From Arthrobacter sp. NicSoilC5 (GTDB lineage Bacteria; Actinomycetota; Actinomycetes; Actinomycetales; Micrococcaceae), in contig NZ_AP024660.1 of NCBI RefSeq assembly GCF_019977395.1, positions 558,001-622,000 of the forward strand: a DNA stretch of 64,000 bases, read 5' to 3'. Made by a program: the position numbers and the translations under genes. The notes under the pieces are model-generated. The model saw only the letters and a program-made list of their open reading frames with translations. It did no database searches and was not told the DNA's origin. Shown here in pieces: positions 34,205 to 43,113 of the stretch; position 1 is the first letter of the stretch, and every line of letters starts with the position of its first letter.

Positions 34205-34507
34205 ATGGGCGCAATATTTGGTACGGCCCTGTCACTGGCGCTGACCTTGGGCGGTGCTGCGGTGGCGGCGGCAGGTGGCCCCGGAGCGGCCCAGCACTAC
34301 CTGGCCGGCCACGTCCTCCTCGGAATTGGCATTGGCCTGTTGATCGCCACCGCCCTCCGAACCGCAGCCCGCGTCCTCATGGCGCGGCCGGCCTCTCCGG
34401 TGCGCGTGGCTGCGGTGCCGGCGCCCGCAGTTGATACCGCCACTGTGACGGTACTGCCCGTGCGTTCCGCGTCCACCCTTCCGATGCGGGGCAGGCATGC
34501 GGCCTGA
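34205..34507 (+). CDS. Small two-helix membrane protein
   Basis: No family recognised. From ATG 34205 it has 100 residues with two hydrophobic helices (about 4-27 and 37-56) and a Val/Pro/Thr-rich basic tail. GGGAGCAGGAG lies immediately upstream; ATG 34190 is an alternative. It is the first gene behind the operator-like repeat, so it is probably tightly regulated. Its end overlaps the start of the next gene by 11 nt, so the two form one unit. Confidence 0.65.
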   Translation: MGAIFGTALSLALTLGGAAVAAAGGPGAAQHYLAGHVLLGIGIGLLIATALRTAARVLMARPASPVRVAAVPAPAVDTATVTVLPVRSASTLPMRGRHAA

Positions 34508-35078
34508 GCCGGAGAAACCGGCGGGACCCGCTCCGGCGGAGGCGTCCACTCCCGCACCCCGCCGCCGGGTCCGCGCCCTGATCATCCTGTGCTGCGCCGT
34601 GGTTGCATGCCTCGTCGCTGGCGCGGCAGCCGTCCGCCCGGGCGGCACGGACGACGACGTACTGCGAGGTTTCCAGATCCGCGTGCTGAGCATCAGCCAA
34701 GCTGCCTCCGAGAACAGGATGGACGGGGCGCTGGCCGCCCTGCAGGCGCTCGAAAAGGACCTTGGCGAAGCAGCGGCAGCAGGCCGTGTTTCGGCTGCCC
34801 GCTACCGCGGCATCGAGGACGCGCTGTCGGCCGTCCGGGCGGATATCGCCACGCAGGTGGCAGCTGCGGCCGCCACGGCATCGCCGGCCGCGGAGCCGGC
34901 CGCCGGCGCCCCGGCACCTGCCCTGGCAGACACCACCGGGACCGGGCCCAGCCCGGTGGCCCCGGTTGTTGAGGCCGTCGCCCCGGCCCCTGCCCCCGCC
35001 CCGGAAGCGCCCGGTTCACAACGGTCGGACACCGCAAAGGAAGCCAAAGGCAAAGGCCGGAGCCAAGGCAAACCCTGA
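34497..35078 (+). CDS. Single-pass secreted or anchored protein with Pro/Ala-rich tail
   Basis: No family recognised. The 193-residue protein has a basic N-terminus, one membrane helix (about residues 26-46), then a short helical, acidic domain (about 50-125, from DDDVLRGFQIRVLSIS to ADIATQVAAA) and a Pro/Ala/Glu-rich tail ending in a Lys-rich stretch. The helical part may pair as a coiled coil. It overlaps the preceding small membrane protein by 11 nt, so both should be under the control of the operator at 34144-34180. Confidence 0.65.
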   Translation: MRPEPEKPAGPAPAEASTPAPRRRVRALIILCCAVVACLVAGAAAVRPGGTDDDVLRGFQIRVLSISQAASENRMDGALAALQALEKDLGEAAAAGRVSAARYRGIEDALSAVRADIATQVAAAAATASPAAEPAAGAPAPALADTTGTGPSPVAPVVEAVAPAPAPAPEAPGSQRSDTAKEAKGKGRSQGKP

Positions 35079-35120
35079 CCCGGGCGGAGGAGCGCTTGCC
35101 CGCCAAGGCAGAATGGACGG

Positions 35121-37730
35121 GTGATCCCTCCTGACGGCAACCCCGCTGCCGGTGCCTTCGACCTTGCTGCCATCGGTGCCGGTCTGGCCTTCCAAGGCTC
35201 CCTGCCCGCACTGCAGCAGGCAATGAAAAGCGGCGCCGCCGTTGTCCAGGCTCCGCCGGGCACCGGCAAAACCACGCTCGTTCCGCCGCTGCTCGCCAAT
35301 CTGTATGGCCGGTCCGGCCGCGTCATCGTCACCCAGCCCCGAAGGGTTGCCGCCCGGGCCGCCGCCCGCCGCCTCTCCGCCCTGGACGGCAGTGGCCTTG
35401 GCGGCCGCGTGGGCTACACGGTGCGCGGGGAACGCCAGGCGGGCCCGGCCACCCGGGTTGAGTTTGTCACCCCGGGCATCCTGTTGCGCCGGCTGCTGGC
35501 AGATCCCGCGCTCGAGGGGACGGCCGCCGTCGTCCTGGACGAAGTGCACGAGCGCGGCCTGGAAACGGACCTCCTGGTCGGCATGGTCGCGGAGGTCCGG
35601 GCGCTGCGCGGTGACCTCGCCGTCGTCGCCATGTCCGCAACGCTGGACGCAACCCGCTTCGCGGCGCTGCTGGCCGATTCCGACGGCGGCGGCCCGGCAC
35701 CCGTGGTCGGCTGCGCTTCAGTGAATTATCCGCTGGAAGTGCAGTGGCTCCCGGCACCGGCGGCGCGGCTGGACGCCAGGGGAGTGGCGCCTGCCTTCCT
35801 GGACCACGTTGCAGCGGCAGCGGCGGACGCCCATGCCCGTGCACTCACCGCGGACAACGCCGTGGATGCCCTCGTGTTCCTTCCGGGCGCCAGGGAAGTC
35901 TCGCACGTGGCCGCGGCGCTCCGCGGCCGGCTGGGCCGCAGCGTAGAGGTGCTGGAACTTCACGGCCAGGTGGCGGCATCGGAGCAGGACCGGGCCGTGT
36001 CCGGGCGGAACCCCGGAGATCCCCCGCGGATCATAGCCTCCACCGATCTTGCCGAGTCCTCCCTGACGGTGCCCGGCGTCCGGCTGGTGGTCGACTCCGG
36101 CCTGACCCGGGAACCGCGGCGCGACTCAGGCCGCGGCATGAGCGGGCTGGTCACGGTCTCCTGCTCCCGGGCGTCGGCAGAGCAACGCGCCGGCCGCGCC
36201 GCACGGCAGGGTCCGGGGCAGGTGGTCCGCTGCTACACCCAGCAGGCCTACGGTGCGGCTCCGGCCCACGTCACCCCGGAAATCAACGTGGCAGACCTGA
36301 CCGGCGCCGCCCTCACCCTGGCATGCTGGGGAGCGCCCGGCGGGAAGGGCCTCGCGCTCCCGGACGCGCCGCCCCGCCTGGCCATGGACGACGCCGTCGA
36401 GGTACTCCGGGAACTGGGCGCGGTATCGGACGACGGGCAGGTGACGGCCGCGGGCCGGGCCCTCGCTGCAATCCCCGCCGATCCCCGGCTGGCCCGGGCA
36501 CTGCTCGACGGCGGCGCCTCCACCGGCCGCCGGCTCGCCGCCGAAGTGGTGGCCGCGGTCTCCGGAGACCACCGCGCACCTGGCGGCGACCTGCCCAGGC
36601 TGCTGGCGCAGCTCCGCGCGGACAAAGGCCCGGCGGGGAAGCGCTGGGCGGAGGAGTCCAGGCGGCTGGCTGCCATGGCGCAGCGGAAAGGCGAGGTCGC
36701 CCTGCCGGATTCCTCCGGCGCCGCGGGAGGCTCCGACGCGGTGGGCGCCGTCGTCGCCCTCGCGTTTCCCGACCGCATAGGCCGCCGCGTGCCGGGCAGC
36801 GAGGGGGCAGGACAGTACCTGCTGACATCCGGCACCCGGGCAGGCCTGCCCGCGGGCAGCACGTTGTCAGGCCACGAGTGGCTGGCCGTGGCCGAAGTGT
36901 CCCGGGCCTCGGGCCGGGACGCGGGGGGCACCGGCGCCGTGATCCGGGCCGCCGCACCCCTGGCCGCCACCATGGCCGAAACGGCGGCGTCGCACCTGCT
37001 GGCAGACACGGTGGAAGCGGACTTCAGCGGAGGCCGGCTGAGCGCGCGCAGGACACGGCGGCTGGGTGCCATCATGCTCTCGGCCACGCCGGTACGCCCC
37101 AGCGCCGAACAGGGACGGAGGGCCGTGGCGGTCGCATTGCAGTCCCAGGGGCTGGCGGCCCTGCCCTGGTCGACGGCGGCGGCTTCCTTCCGGCGCAGGC
37201 TCGCGTTCCTGCACCGCCAGCTGGGAGGGCCCTGGCCGGATATGTCGGACACCGCGCTGCTGGAGCGGCTGGAAGAGTGGCTGGGGCCCGAACTGGAGGA
37301 CCTTGCGGCCGGGAAACCGTTGGCCTCCCTGGACCTGGCGGACCCCCTGCGCCGCCTCCTGCCCTGGCCGGAAGCGGCCCGGCTAAGTGAGCTGGCCCCC
37401 GAAAGCCTTGAGGTCCCCAGCGGCTCCCGCATCCGGATCGATTATCCGGAACCGGGCGATGATGGTGCGGCGCCCGTCGTCGCTGTGAAACTGCAGGAGT
37501 GTTTCGGACTCGCCGAGTCCCCGCGGCTTGTGGACGGGCGCGTACCGGTCCTGTTCCACCTGCTCTCCCCGGCCCGGCGGCCCCTCGCCGTGACGGATGA
37601 CCTGACCTCTTTCTGGTCCGGCCCGTACACCCAGGTCCGGGGCGAAATGCGCGGCCGCTACCCCAAACACCCCTGGCCCGAGGACCCCTGGACGGCCCCC
37701 GCCACCGCACGCACCAAGCAACGCCGGTAG
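35121..37730 (+). CDS. hrpB: ATP-dependent helicase HrpB
   Basis: An 869-residue DEAH-type helicase with all core motifs: Walker A PPGTGKTT, TQPRRVAARAAARRL (Ia), DEVHERG (II), SATLDATRF (III), STDLAESSLTVPGVRLVVDSG (V) and QRAGRAAR (VI), followed by the HA2 and HrpB C-terminal domain with its SDxTSFW-like ending (LTSFWSGPYTQVRGEMRGRYPKHPWP). HrpB is widespread in bacteria but its cellular substrate remains unclear, probably RNA. GTG 35121 has CAGAAT 5 nt upstream and no Shine-Dalgarno. Length matches the family (about 820-880). Confidence 0.95.
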   Translation: MIPPDGNPAAGAFDLAAIGAGLAFQGSLPALQQAMKSGAAVVQAPPGTGKTTLVPPLLANLYGRSGRVIVTQPRRVAARAAARRLSALDGSGLGGRVGYTVRGERQAGPATRVEFVTPGILLRRLLADPALEGTAAVVLDEVHERGLETDLLVGMVAEVRALRGDLAVVAMSATLDATRFAALLADSDGGGPAPVVGCASVNYPLEVQWLPAPAARLDARGVAPAFLDHVAAAAADAHARALTADNAVDALVFLPGAREVSHVAAALRGRLGRSVEVLELHGQVAASEQDRAVSGRNPGDPPRIIASTDLAESSLTVPGVRLVVDSGLTREPRRDSGRGMSGLVTVSCSRASAEQRAGRAARQGPGQVVRCYTQQAYGAAPAHVTPEINVADLTGAALTLACWGAPGGKGLALPDAPPRLAMDDAVEVLRELGAVSDDGQVTAAGRALAAIPADPRLARALLDGGASTGRRLAAEVVAAVSGDHRAPGGDLPRLLAQLRADKGPAGKRWAEESRRLAAMAQRKGEVALPDSSGAAGGSDAVGAVVALAFPDRIGRRVPGSEGAGQYLLTSGTRAGLPAGSTLSGHEWLAVAEVSRASGRDAGGTGAVIRAAAPLAATMAETAASHLLADTVEADFSGGRLSARRTRRLGAIMLSATPVRPSAEQGRRAVAVALQSQGLAALPWSTAAASFRRRLAFLHRQLGGPWPDMSDTALLERLEEWLGPELEDLAAGKPLASLDLADPLRRLLPWPEAARLSELAPESLEVPSGSRIRIDYPEPGDDGAAPVVAVKLQECFGLAESPRLVDGRVPVLFHLLSPARRPLAVTDDLTSFWSGPYTQVRGEMRGRYPKHPWPEDPWTAPATARTKQRR

Positions 37731-37789
37731 CCTTGCCCCGGGCGCCCCTGTCATGCCACGGACCGGCATATGCGGGGAGGGGCGCCTCC

Positions 37790-38467
37790 TTAGCTGTGCG
37801 CTGCGATGAACGCGGCCACAGGGGCTGCCAGGGATGCGCCAACTTCCCCGGCCGGCCGCTTCTTTCCCGCCACCGCGAAGGAGTGGTCACCGCCCTCCGC
37901 CCACTGGAGCACGGCGTTGGGGCCGATCCGGGAGACCACATCCTCAAGGATCCTCGGTGTGGCAAACGTGTCCCGGGTTCCCTGCAGGAACAGCATCGGG
38001 GCGCCCAGCCCGTACAGGTGTTCATCCCGGAGCTTCTCCGGCTTCCCGGGAGCGTGCAGGGGATAGCCCAGGTAGACCAGCCCCGCCACGTCCATGCCTT
38101 CGGCTGCAGCCATGGACGCCATCCTCCCCCCGAACGACTTGCCCGCCGCCCACACGGGGCCGCGGTCACCGTGGGCGTCTGCCTGCGCCCGCGCGGCGGC
38201 CATGGCGGCCCGCCAGGCGGCGAGGGCCATGGGAGGACGGTCAGGGAACTTCCGCCCCGCCTCGCGGTAGGGGAAATTGAAGCGCAGGGTGGCCAGGCCC
38301 AGGCTGTTCAGGGCATCGGTGAAGCCGTGAAGGAAAGGGTGCTCCATGCCGGCGCCGGCGCCGTGTGCCACCACCACGGTGGCGGTGGCATCTGCAGGGC
38401 GGGCGTAAACGGCGGAAAACGAGGCGTCCCCCACGGCGACGGTGAGCTGCTCATCGGATGCTGGCAT
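37790..38467 (-). CDS. Alpha/beta hydrolase (KANL3/Tex30-like)
   Basis: A 225-residue small alpha/beta hydrolase. VVVAHGAGAGMEHPFLHG carries the oxyanion-side His/Gly motif, the nucleophile elbow is GKSFGG with Ser in the centre, LFLQGTRDTFATP holds the acid Asp and EGGDHSF the His. This is the layout of the Tex30/KANL3 dienelactone-hydrolase-like group. ATG 38467 is preferred; CATGAT lies 6 nt upstream, and a longer in-frame reading from 38641 runs antisense into the polymerase gene. Substrate unknown. Confidence 0.85.
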   Translation of the reverse strand: MPASDEQLTVAVGDASFSAVYARPADATATVVVAHGAGAGMEHPFLHGFTDALNSLGLATLRFNFPYREAGRKFPDRPPMALAAWRAAMAAARAQADAHGDRGPVWAAGKSFGGRMASMAAAEGMDVAGLVYLGYPLHAPGKPEKLRDEHLYGLGAPMLFLQGTRDTFATPRILEDVVSRIGPNAVLQWAEGGDHSFAVAGKKRPAGEVGASLAAPVAAFIAAHS

Positions 38468-38522
38468 GGGTCCATCATGCCGGAGGGTGGCGGATGTACC
38501 CATCCCTGCCGTTGGCGGGGTG

Positions 38523-38528
38523 TACGTT
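38523..38528 (+). promoter_or_regulatory. -10 box for leaderless polymerase-domain gene
   Basis: TACGTT, preceded by GTG, ends 6 nt before ATG 38535 with CCCC just before the start and no Shine-Dalgarno. Confidence 0.5.
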
Positions 38529-38534
38529 GTCCCC

Positions 38535-39557
38535 ATGGCGAGTGAACAGACCACCATCACCGTGCAAGGCCCCAACGGACCGCGCGACATGCGCATTTCC
38601 AGTCCCAGCCGCGTTCTCTGGCCGGACCTGGGCCTCACCAAGCTGGACCTGGTGAACTACATCTGCGATGTGGGGGAGGCGTTCATCGCCGCCAACGGGG
38701 ACCGGCCCGTCTCACTTCAGCGGTATTCGGGCAACATCGACGGCGAGATGTTCTTCTCCAAGAACCCGCCCAAGGGCACGCCGGACTTCATCCGCTCCGT
38801 CAAAGTTGTCTACCCCAGTGCCCGGTCCCACCCCCAGCTTGTGTTCGACGAGCCTGCGGCCGCCGTCTGGGCCGTCCAGATGAACACGGTGGTGTTCCAC
38901 CCCTGGCCTTCGCGCGCCGAAAACACTGACAACCCCGACCAGCTGCGCATCGACCTCGACCCGCAGCCCGGCACCGACTTCGATGACGCCGTCCCGGCCG
39001 CCCTGGTGCTGAAGGAAGTCCTTGGCGAGGCCGGGCTCACCTGCTTCATCAAGACCTCCGGGAACCGGGGCCTGCACGTTTACGCCCCGATCGAACCCAC
39101 CCGCGAGTTCCTGGACGTCCGCCACGCCGTCATTGCCGCCGCCCGGGAAGTGGAACGGCGCATCCCGGACAAGGTGACCACGGCCTGGTGGAAGGAAGAA
39201 CGCGGCCAGCGGGTGTTCCTGGACTTCAACCAGGCCAACCGCGACCGCACCATCGCCGGAGCCTACAGCCCGCGTGCCCTCCCGCACGCCCCCGTGTCCT
39301 GCCCGCTGGGCTGGGATGAACTGGAAACCGCGGATCCGAAGAACTTCACCATCCTTACCGTGCCGGAGCGGCTGAAGACGGTGGGTGACCCGTGGGCGGA
39401 CTTCAGTGCCGCTCCCGGCACCATCGACACCCTGCTGCAGTGGTGGGACCGTGACTGCAAGGCCGGCCTGGGAGAACTGCCCTTCCCGCCCGATTACCCC
39501 AAGATGCCGGGCGAACCGCCGCGGGTGCAGCCCAGCAGGGCGCGCAAGCAGGACTGA
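38535..39557 (+). CDS. Stand-alone LigD-type polymerase (prim-pol) domain protein
   Basis: A 340-residue archaeo-eukaryotic primase-like polymerase as found in the LigD polymerase domain of bacterial non-homologous end joining. The catalytic DLD is at 140-142 (RIDLDPQPG) and the nucleotide-binding SGNRGLH at 175-181; FLDFNQANRDRTIAGAYSPR supplies the third acid region. It carries no ligase or phosphoesterase domain, and neither ku nor a DNA ligase D gene lies in the window. Similar stand-alone forms in mycobacteria act in gap repair. It is read divergently from the hydrolase. Confidence 0.9.
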   Translation: MASEQTTITVQGPNGPRDMRISSPSRVLWPDLGLTKLDLVNYICDVGEAFIAANGDRPVSLQRYSGNIDGEMFFSKNPPKGTPDFIRSVKVVYPSARSHPQLVFDEPAAAVWAVQMNTVVFHPWPSRAENTDNPDQLRIDLDPQPGTDFDDAVPAALVLKEVLGEAGLTCFIKTSGNRGLHVYAPIEPTREFLDVRHAVIAAAREVERRIPDKVTTAWWKEERGQRVFLDFNQANRDRTIAGAYSPRALPHAPVSCPLGWDELETADPKNFTILTVPERLKTVGDPWADFSAAPGTIDTLLQWWDRDCKAGLGELPFPPDYPKMPGEPPRVQPSRARKQD

Positions 39558-39581
39558 CCCACCGCCGCGGCCGGCCGGTGG

Positions 39582-40202
39582 TCACTCGAAGCGGGACGGA
39601 TCGCCCATGCCGCGGCGCACAACCTCGGCCACACCGCTGGAGAAGTCGACAACGGTGGTGGGCTCGGCGCCGCAGTCGCCGGCGTCAATCACGGCATCCA
39701 CCTGGTGGTCCAGGCGTTCCTTAATCTCCCAGCCCACGGTCAGCGGTTCCTCCTCGTCCGGCAGCAGCAGGGTGCTGGACAGCAGCGGCTCGCCCAGTTC
39801 GGCGAGCAGCGCCTGGACCACACGGTTGTCCGGGATGCGCACCCCCACCGTCTTCTTCTTGGGGTGGAGCAGCCGCTTGGGAACCTCCTTGGTGGCGGGC
39901 AGGATGAACGTGTAGCTGCCGGGGGTAACGGCCTTGATGCTCCGGAAGACGTCGTTGCCGATGTTCACGAACTGTCCCAGCTGCGCGAAATCCCGGCACA
40001 CCAGTGTGAAGTGGTGCTTGTCATCCAGGTGCCGGATGCTCCTGATCCGGTCCAGGGCCTCCCGGTTTCCCATCTGTGCCCCCAGCGCGTAGCAGGAGTC
40101 CGTGGGGTACGCGATCAGGCCGCCGTCGCGGATAATCTTCACTGCCTGCGCGATGGCGCGGGGCTGGGGGTCGTGGGGATGAACGTCAAAGAATCTGGCC
40201 AT
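39582..40202 (-). CDS. YciO/Sua5/YrdC-family threonylcarbamoyladenylate synthase-like protein
   Basis: A 206-residue protein of the Sua5/YrdC/YciO family. The substrate-binding signature GLIAYPTDSCYALGAQ, RHLDDKHHFTLVC and the SYTFILPATKEVPKRLLHPKKKTVGVRIP block are complete. The shorter form and sequence details resemble YciO more than YrdC, and YciO is only weakly active in t6A37 tRNA modification, so its physiological role is less certain. TAGGCT lies 6 nt before ATG 40202 (leaderless). It diverges from the kdpD-like gene. Confidence 0.88.
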   Translation of the reverse strand: MARFFDVHPHDPQPRAIAQAVKIIRDGGLIAYPTDSCYALGAQMGNREALDRIRSIRHLDDKHHFTLVCRDFAQLGQFVNIGNDVFRSIKAVTPGSYTFILPATKEVPKRLLHPKKKTVGVRIPDNRVVQALLAELGEPLLSSTLLLPDEEEPLTVGWEIKERLDHQVDAVIDAGDCGAEPTTVVDFSSGVAEVVRRGMGDPSRFE

Positions 40203-40208
40203 CCCCCG

Positions 40209-40214
40209 AGCCTA
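40209..40214 (-). promoter_or_regulatory. -10 box for leaderless yciO-like gene
   Basis: On the minus strand TAGGCT ends 6 nt before ATG 40202; the gap is CGGGGG, which offers no proper Shine-Dalgarno. The same hexamer and spacing recur before 46090. Confidence 0.5.
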
Positions 40215-40293
40215 CGTTCCCGGGGGCCCCACCGCACCATGTTCCGGCGCCCCCTGGCGTGCGGGGATGGGCGTTGGTGGGAGAATATGCGTC

Positions 40294-42282
40294 ATGGCTA
40301 GGGAACGCATCGTCATCGGCCTCAACGGCAGCGACGACGGAGACCTCCTGGTGCACCGGGCCGCCAAGCTCCTTGAGCGGGCCGGCGGGGGCGAGATCCT
40401 GGCCATCCATGTCCGGACCCCCTCCGGTGCCGGGAGCGAATCGCCCCACGCACTCGAGTCCCAGCGGCGGCAGGTGGCGGAGCTGGGCGGGAGCTACCAC
40501 GCGCTGACCGCCGGCGACGTGTCCGCGGCCCTCCTGGACTACGCCCGGGCTTCGCGCGCCACGCACATCCTTGTCGGGCAGAGCCGTCGCAGGTTCACCG
40601 TCCTGTCCGGTGGAAGCGTGGAAGCCAAGGTTGTGCGCGGGGCAGGGGACATCGACGTCCAGGTGGTGCCCCGGCCCGTGGCGGCAAGGAGCCGCAAGCG
40701 CCGCACCGGGCTGGGACGGCGCAGGGTCATTGCCGGTTTCGCGCTCGCCGCCGTCCTGCCCGCAGGCCTGCAGTTGCTGCTCGCAGTCTTTGACCACAGC
40801 GTTGCCACGGCGGCACTGCTCCAACTGGCGGGCGCGGTGGCCGTAGCCCTGGTTGGCGGCTTGTGGCCGGCGGTTGCCGGTGCGCTGTGGAGCAGCCTGC
40901 TGGTGAACTATTTCTCCACCCCGCCGCTGTATGACCTTGCCATCCGTGACCCGCAGGATGTCCTGTCCCTGGCTGTATTTGCCGGCGTGGCCGTAGCGGT
41001 GGCAGGGGTGGTGGACCGCTCCGCCCGGCGGTCCAAGGAGGCGTCAACGGCGCGGGCCGAGGCAGCCACGCTGGCCGACCTGGCCCTGGCCGCATCCCGC
41101 GAGGAGGACAACCTCAAAGGGCTGCTCGCGGAAGCAGTCAGCGTCTTCGGTGCCGACGGTGCCGCCGTCGTCACCCGCCGGGCCCCGTCCGGGGCAGAGG
41201 CGGAGGGCGTGATGGTGGACGGTGTGATGGTCGACGACGGCGGGTTGGCTGACGGCGGGTTGGGCGACGGTGGCGGGGCGGGCCCTGGGCCCGGCGCATG
41301 GCAGGTGATCGCCGCGGCGGGGGATGCGACCGGCTGGCCGGTGATGCCGGGTGGGCCAGGAACCACGGTTGAACCGGTGGACGGGGAAACGTTCCTGGTG
41401 CTGGCGGGCCGGGCGGTTCCGCCGTCCGGGCGGCGGCTCCTGGCAGCCTTCGCCGTGCACGTCAAAGCGCAGCTCGAACGCCGGCAGCTGGCCGCAACCA
41501 GGAATGAGATCCTCCGACTCGCCGAGGGCAATATCATGCGGACCGCGATTCTCCGGGCCGTCTCCCACGACCTTCGGACACCCCTGGCCGGCATCAAGCT
41601 GGCCGCCGGGGGACTGCTGCAGAACGGCGTCTCCTACACCCGCGCAGAGCAGCAGGACCTGCTGGAAACCATTGACGCCTGCACCGACCGGCTGGACCTG
41701 CTGGTGGGCAACCTCCTGGACATGTCACGCATCACCGCCCAGTCGGTGGAACCATTGCTGGGTCCGGTCCGCTGGACCGAGGTGGTGGATGCGGCCCTGC
41801 GCGGGCTGCCGGCAGGGGCGGTGACGGTGGCGCTGCCTGCGAACATGCCGCCCGTGGACGCCGATCCCGGCCTGCTGGAGCGGGTGGTCGCCAACATCCT
41901 GGAGAATGCGCTGAAATACGCGGCCGGAAGCCGTGTGGTGGTGGCGGGCGGTCCGGACGGCAGCGTCCTTGACGGCCATCCCTGCGGCGAACTGCAGATC
42001 ACCGACCATGGACCCGGGGTCCCTGCCCGCAAGGTGGTGGACATGTTCCGGCCTTTCCAGCGGCTCGACGACCGGTCGCAGTCCAGCGGGATAGGGCTGG
42101 GCCTGTCAGTGGCACAGGGCTTCATCCAGTCCATGCGGGGCACGCTTACAGCTGCCGAAACCCCTGGCGGCGGCCTGACCATGGTGATCCGGCTGCCCCT
42201 CTCCACCGGCATCCCGGCCGGTATCCCGGCGGCCGGGTACCCCGGCGGCAGCGAGCCCACCACCGCGGCGGGCCCGGCATGA
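40294..42282 (+). CDS. KdpD-like sensor histidine kinase lacking the N-terminal KdpD domain
   Basis: A 662-residue sensor kinase. Residues 1-135 form a USP-like domain (IVIGLNGSDDGDLLV, THILVGQSRRRF). Four membrane helices of DUF4118 type follow (about 150-245), then a GAF-like region (about 265-400), a HisKA domain with His425 in AVSHDLRTPLAG, and an ATPase domain with NILENALKYA and SSGIGLGLSVAQGF. E. coli KdpD (894 residues) has an extra ~220-residue N-terminal domain with Walker motifs, which is absent here. The GAF region is interrupted by an Asp/Gly/Val repeat. GAGAAT lies 7 nt before ATG 40294. It overlaps kdpE by 4 nt (ATGA). Confidence 0.88.
   Translation: MARERIVIGLNGSDDGDLLVHRAAKLLERAGGGEILAIHVRTPSGAGSESPHALESQRRQVAELGGSYHALTAGDVSAALLDYARASRATHILVGQSRRRFTVLSGGSVEAKVVRGAGDIDVQVVPRPVAARSRKRRTGLGRRRVIAGFALAAVLPAGLQLLLAVFDHSVATAALLQLAGAVAVALVGGLWPAVAGALWSSLLVNYFSTPPLYDLAIRDPQDVLSLAVFAGVAVAVAGVVDRSARRSKEASTARAEAATLADLALAASREEDNLKGLLAEAVSVFGADGAAVVTRRAPSGAEAEGVMVDGVMVDDGGLADGGLGDGGGAGPGPGAWQVIAAAGDATGWPVMPGGPGTTVEPVDGETFLVLAGRAVPPSGRRLLAAFAVHVKAQLERRQLAATRNEILRLAEGNIMRTAILRAVSHDLRTPLAGIKLAAGGLLQNGVSYTRAEQQDLLETIDACTDRLDLLVGNLLDMSRITAQSVEPLLGPVRWTEVVDAALRGLPAGAVTVALPANMPPVDADPGLLERVVANILENALKYAAGSRVVVAGGPDGSVLDGHPCGELQITDHGPGVPARKVVDMFRPFQRLDDRSQSSGIGLGLSVAQGFIQSMRGTLTAAETPGGGLTMVIRLPLSTGIPAGIPAAGYPGGSEPTTAAGPA
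41209..41280 (+). repeat. In-frame low-complexity tandem repeat inside the sensor kinase gene
   Basis: Two 15-nt units encode VMVDG/VMVDD, followed by GLADG/GLGDG/GGAG units, giving an acidic Gly-rich insert in the GAF-like region. Such runs expand or shrink by slippage and may vary between strains. Confidence 0.7.
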
Positions 42283-42998
42283 CCGCCAACCACGCCGGCA
42301 CCAAAACCGGAAACCTGCCCCCGGCAGCGCGGGTACTCGTCATCGACGACGATCCGCACCTCCTCAAGGCCCTTCGGATCACGCTCGCAGCGCACGGCTA
42401 CGCCGTGGACACGGCCGTGGACGGCGCCTCCGCCCTCGCCGCGGCCTCGCGCCAGGCACCGGATCTGCTGGTCCTTGACCTCGGGTTGCCGGACATGGAC
42501 GGGACCGAAGTCCTGCGGAACCTCCGCCGCTGGAGCGCGGCGCCGGTGCTGGTCCTGTCCGCCCGCCACGGGTCCCCGGACAAGGTGGGCGCACTGGACG
42601 CCGGCGCCGACGACTACATCACCAAACCGTTCGGGCTTGATGAACTGCTGGCACGGCTGCGTGCCCTGCTGCGCAGGGTGCCGGAGCCCGAATCCCGCCC
42701 CGTGGTCAGCTCTGCCGGGTTCACCGTTGACCTTGTGGCCCGGCAGGTCCTGCGTGCCGGGCAGCCGGTAAGGCTCACCCCCACGGAGTGGAACATCCTC
42801 GAAATCCTGGTCCGGAACCCGTCGCGTCTGATCTCGCAGCAGCAGTTGCTGTCCGAGGTCTGGGGGCCGTCCTACCGGAAGGAGGTCAACTACCTCCGCG
42901 TCTACATGGCCCAGTTGAGAAGGAAGCTGGAAGAGGACCCCGGCAACCCGCGGCACCTGCTGACCGAAGCCGGGGCAGGCTACCGTTTCGTACCCTGA
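42279..42998 (+). CDS. kdpE: KdpE-like OmpR-family response regulator
   Basis: A 239-residue response regulator. The receiver domain has the acidic pocket DDD at 23-25, the phosphorylated Asp67 (VLDLGLPDMDG) and the conserved Lys in YITKPFG. The OmpR/PhoB winged helix follows (LTPTEWNILEILVRNPSRLISQQQLLSEVWG to NYLRVYMAQLRRKLE), with strong KdpE character. Its ATG overlaps the stop of the sensor kinase gene. It would normally activate kdpFABC potassium pump genes, but none are in the window. Confidence 0.93.
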   Translation: MTANHAGTKTGNLPPAARVLVIDDDPHLLKALRITLAAHGYAVDTAVDGASALAAASRQAPDLLVLDLGLPDMDGTEVLRNLRRWSAAPVLVLSARHGSPDKVGALDAGADDYITKPFGLDELLARLRALLRRVPEPESRPVVSSAGFTVDLVARQVLRAGQPVRLTPTEWNILEILVRNPSRLISQQQLLSEVWGPSYRKEVNYLRVYMAQLRRKLEEDPGNPRHLLTEAGAGYRFVP

Positions 42999-43012
42999 AA
43001 CGAGGGGTGAAC

Positions 43013-43028
43013 AGGGGAGTCTTCCCCT
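43013..43028 (+). terminator. Small hairpin after kdpE
   Basis: AGGGGA pairs with TCCCCT around a 4-base loop, 15 nt after the kdpE stop. No T-run follows, so termination is only possible. Confidence 0.3.
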
Positions 43029-43113
43029 ACCCGCCCGCCTCCGGATGGGGCAGGATGTTGAGTGGCCGAGTCCCGGCCGAAGCAGTCCCGGCCCCTGTGA
43101 AGGAGATCCTGCC

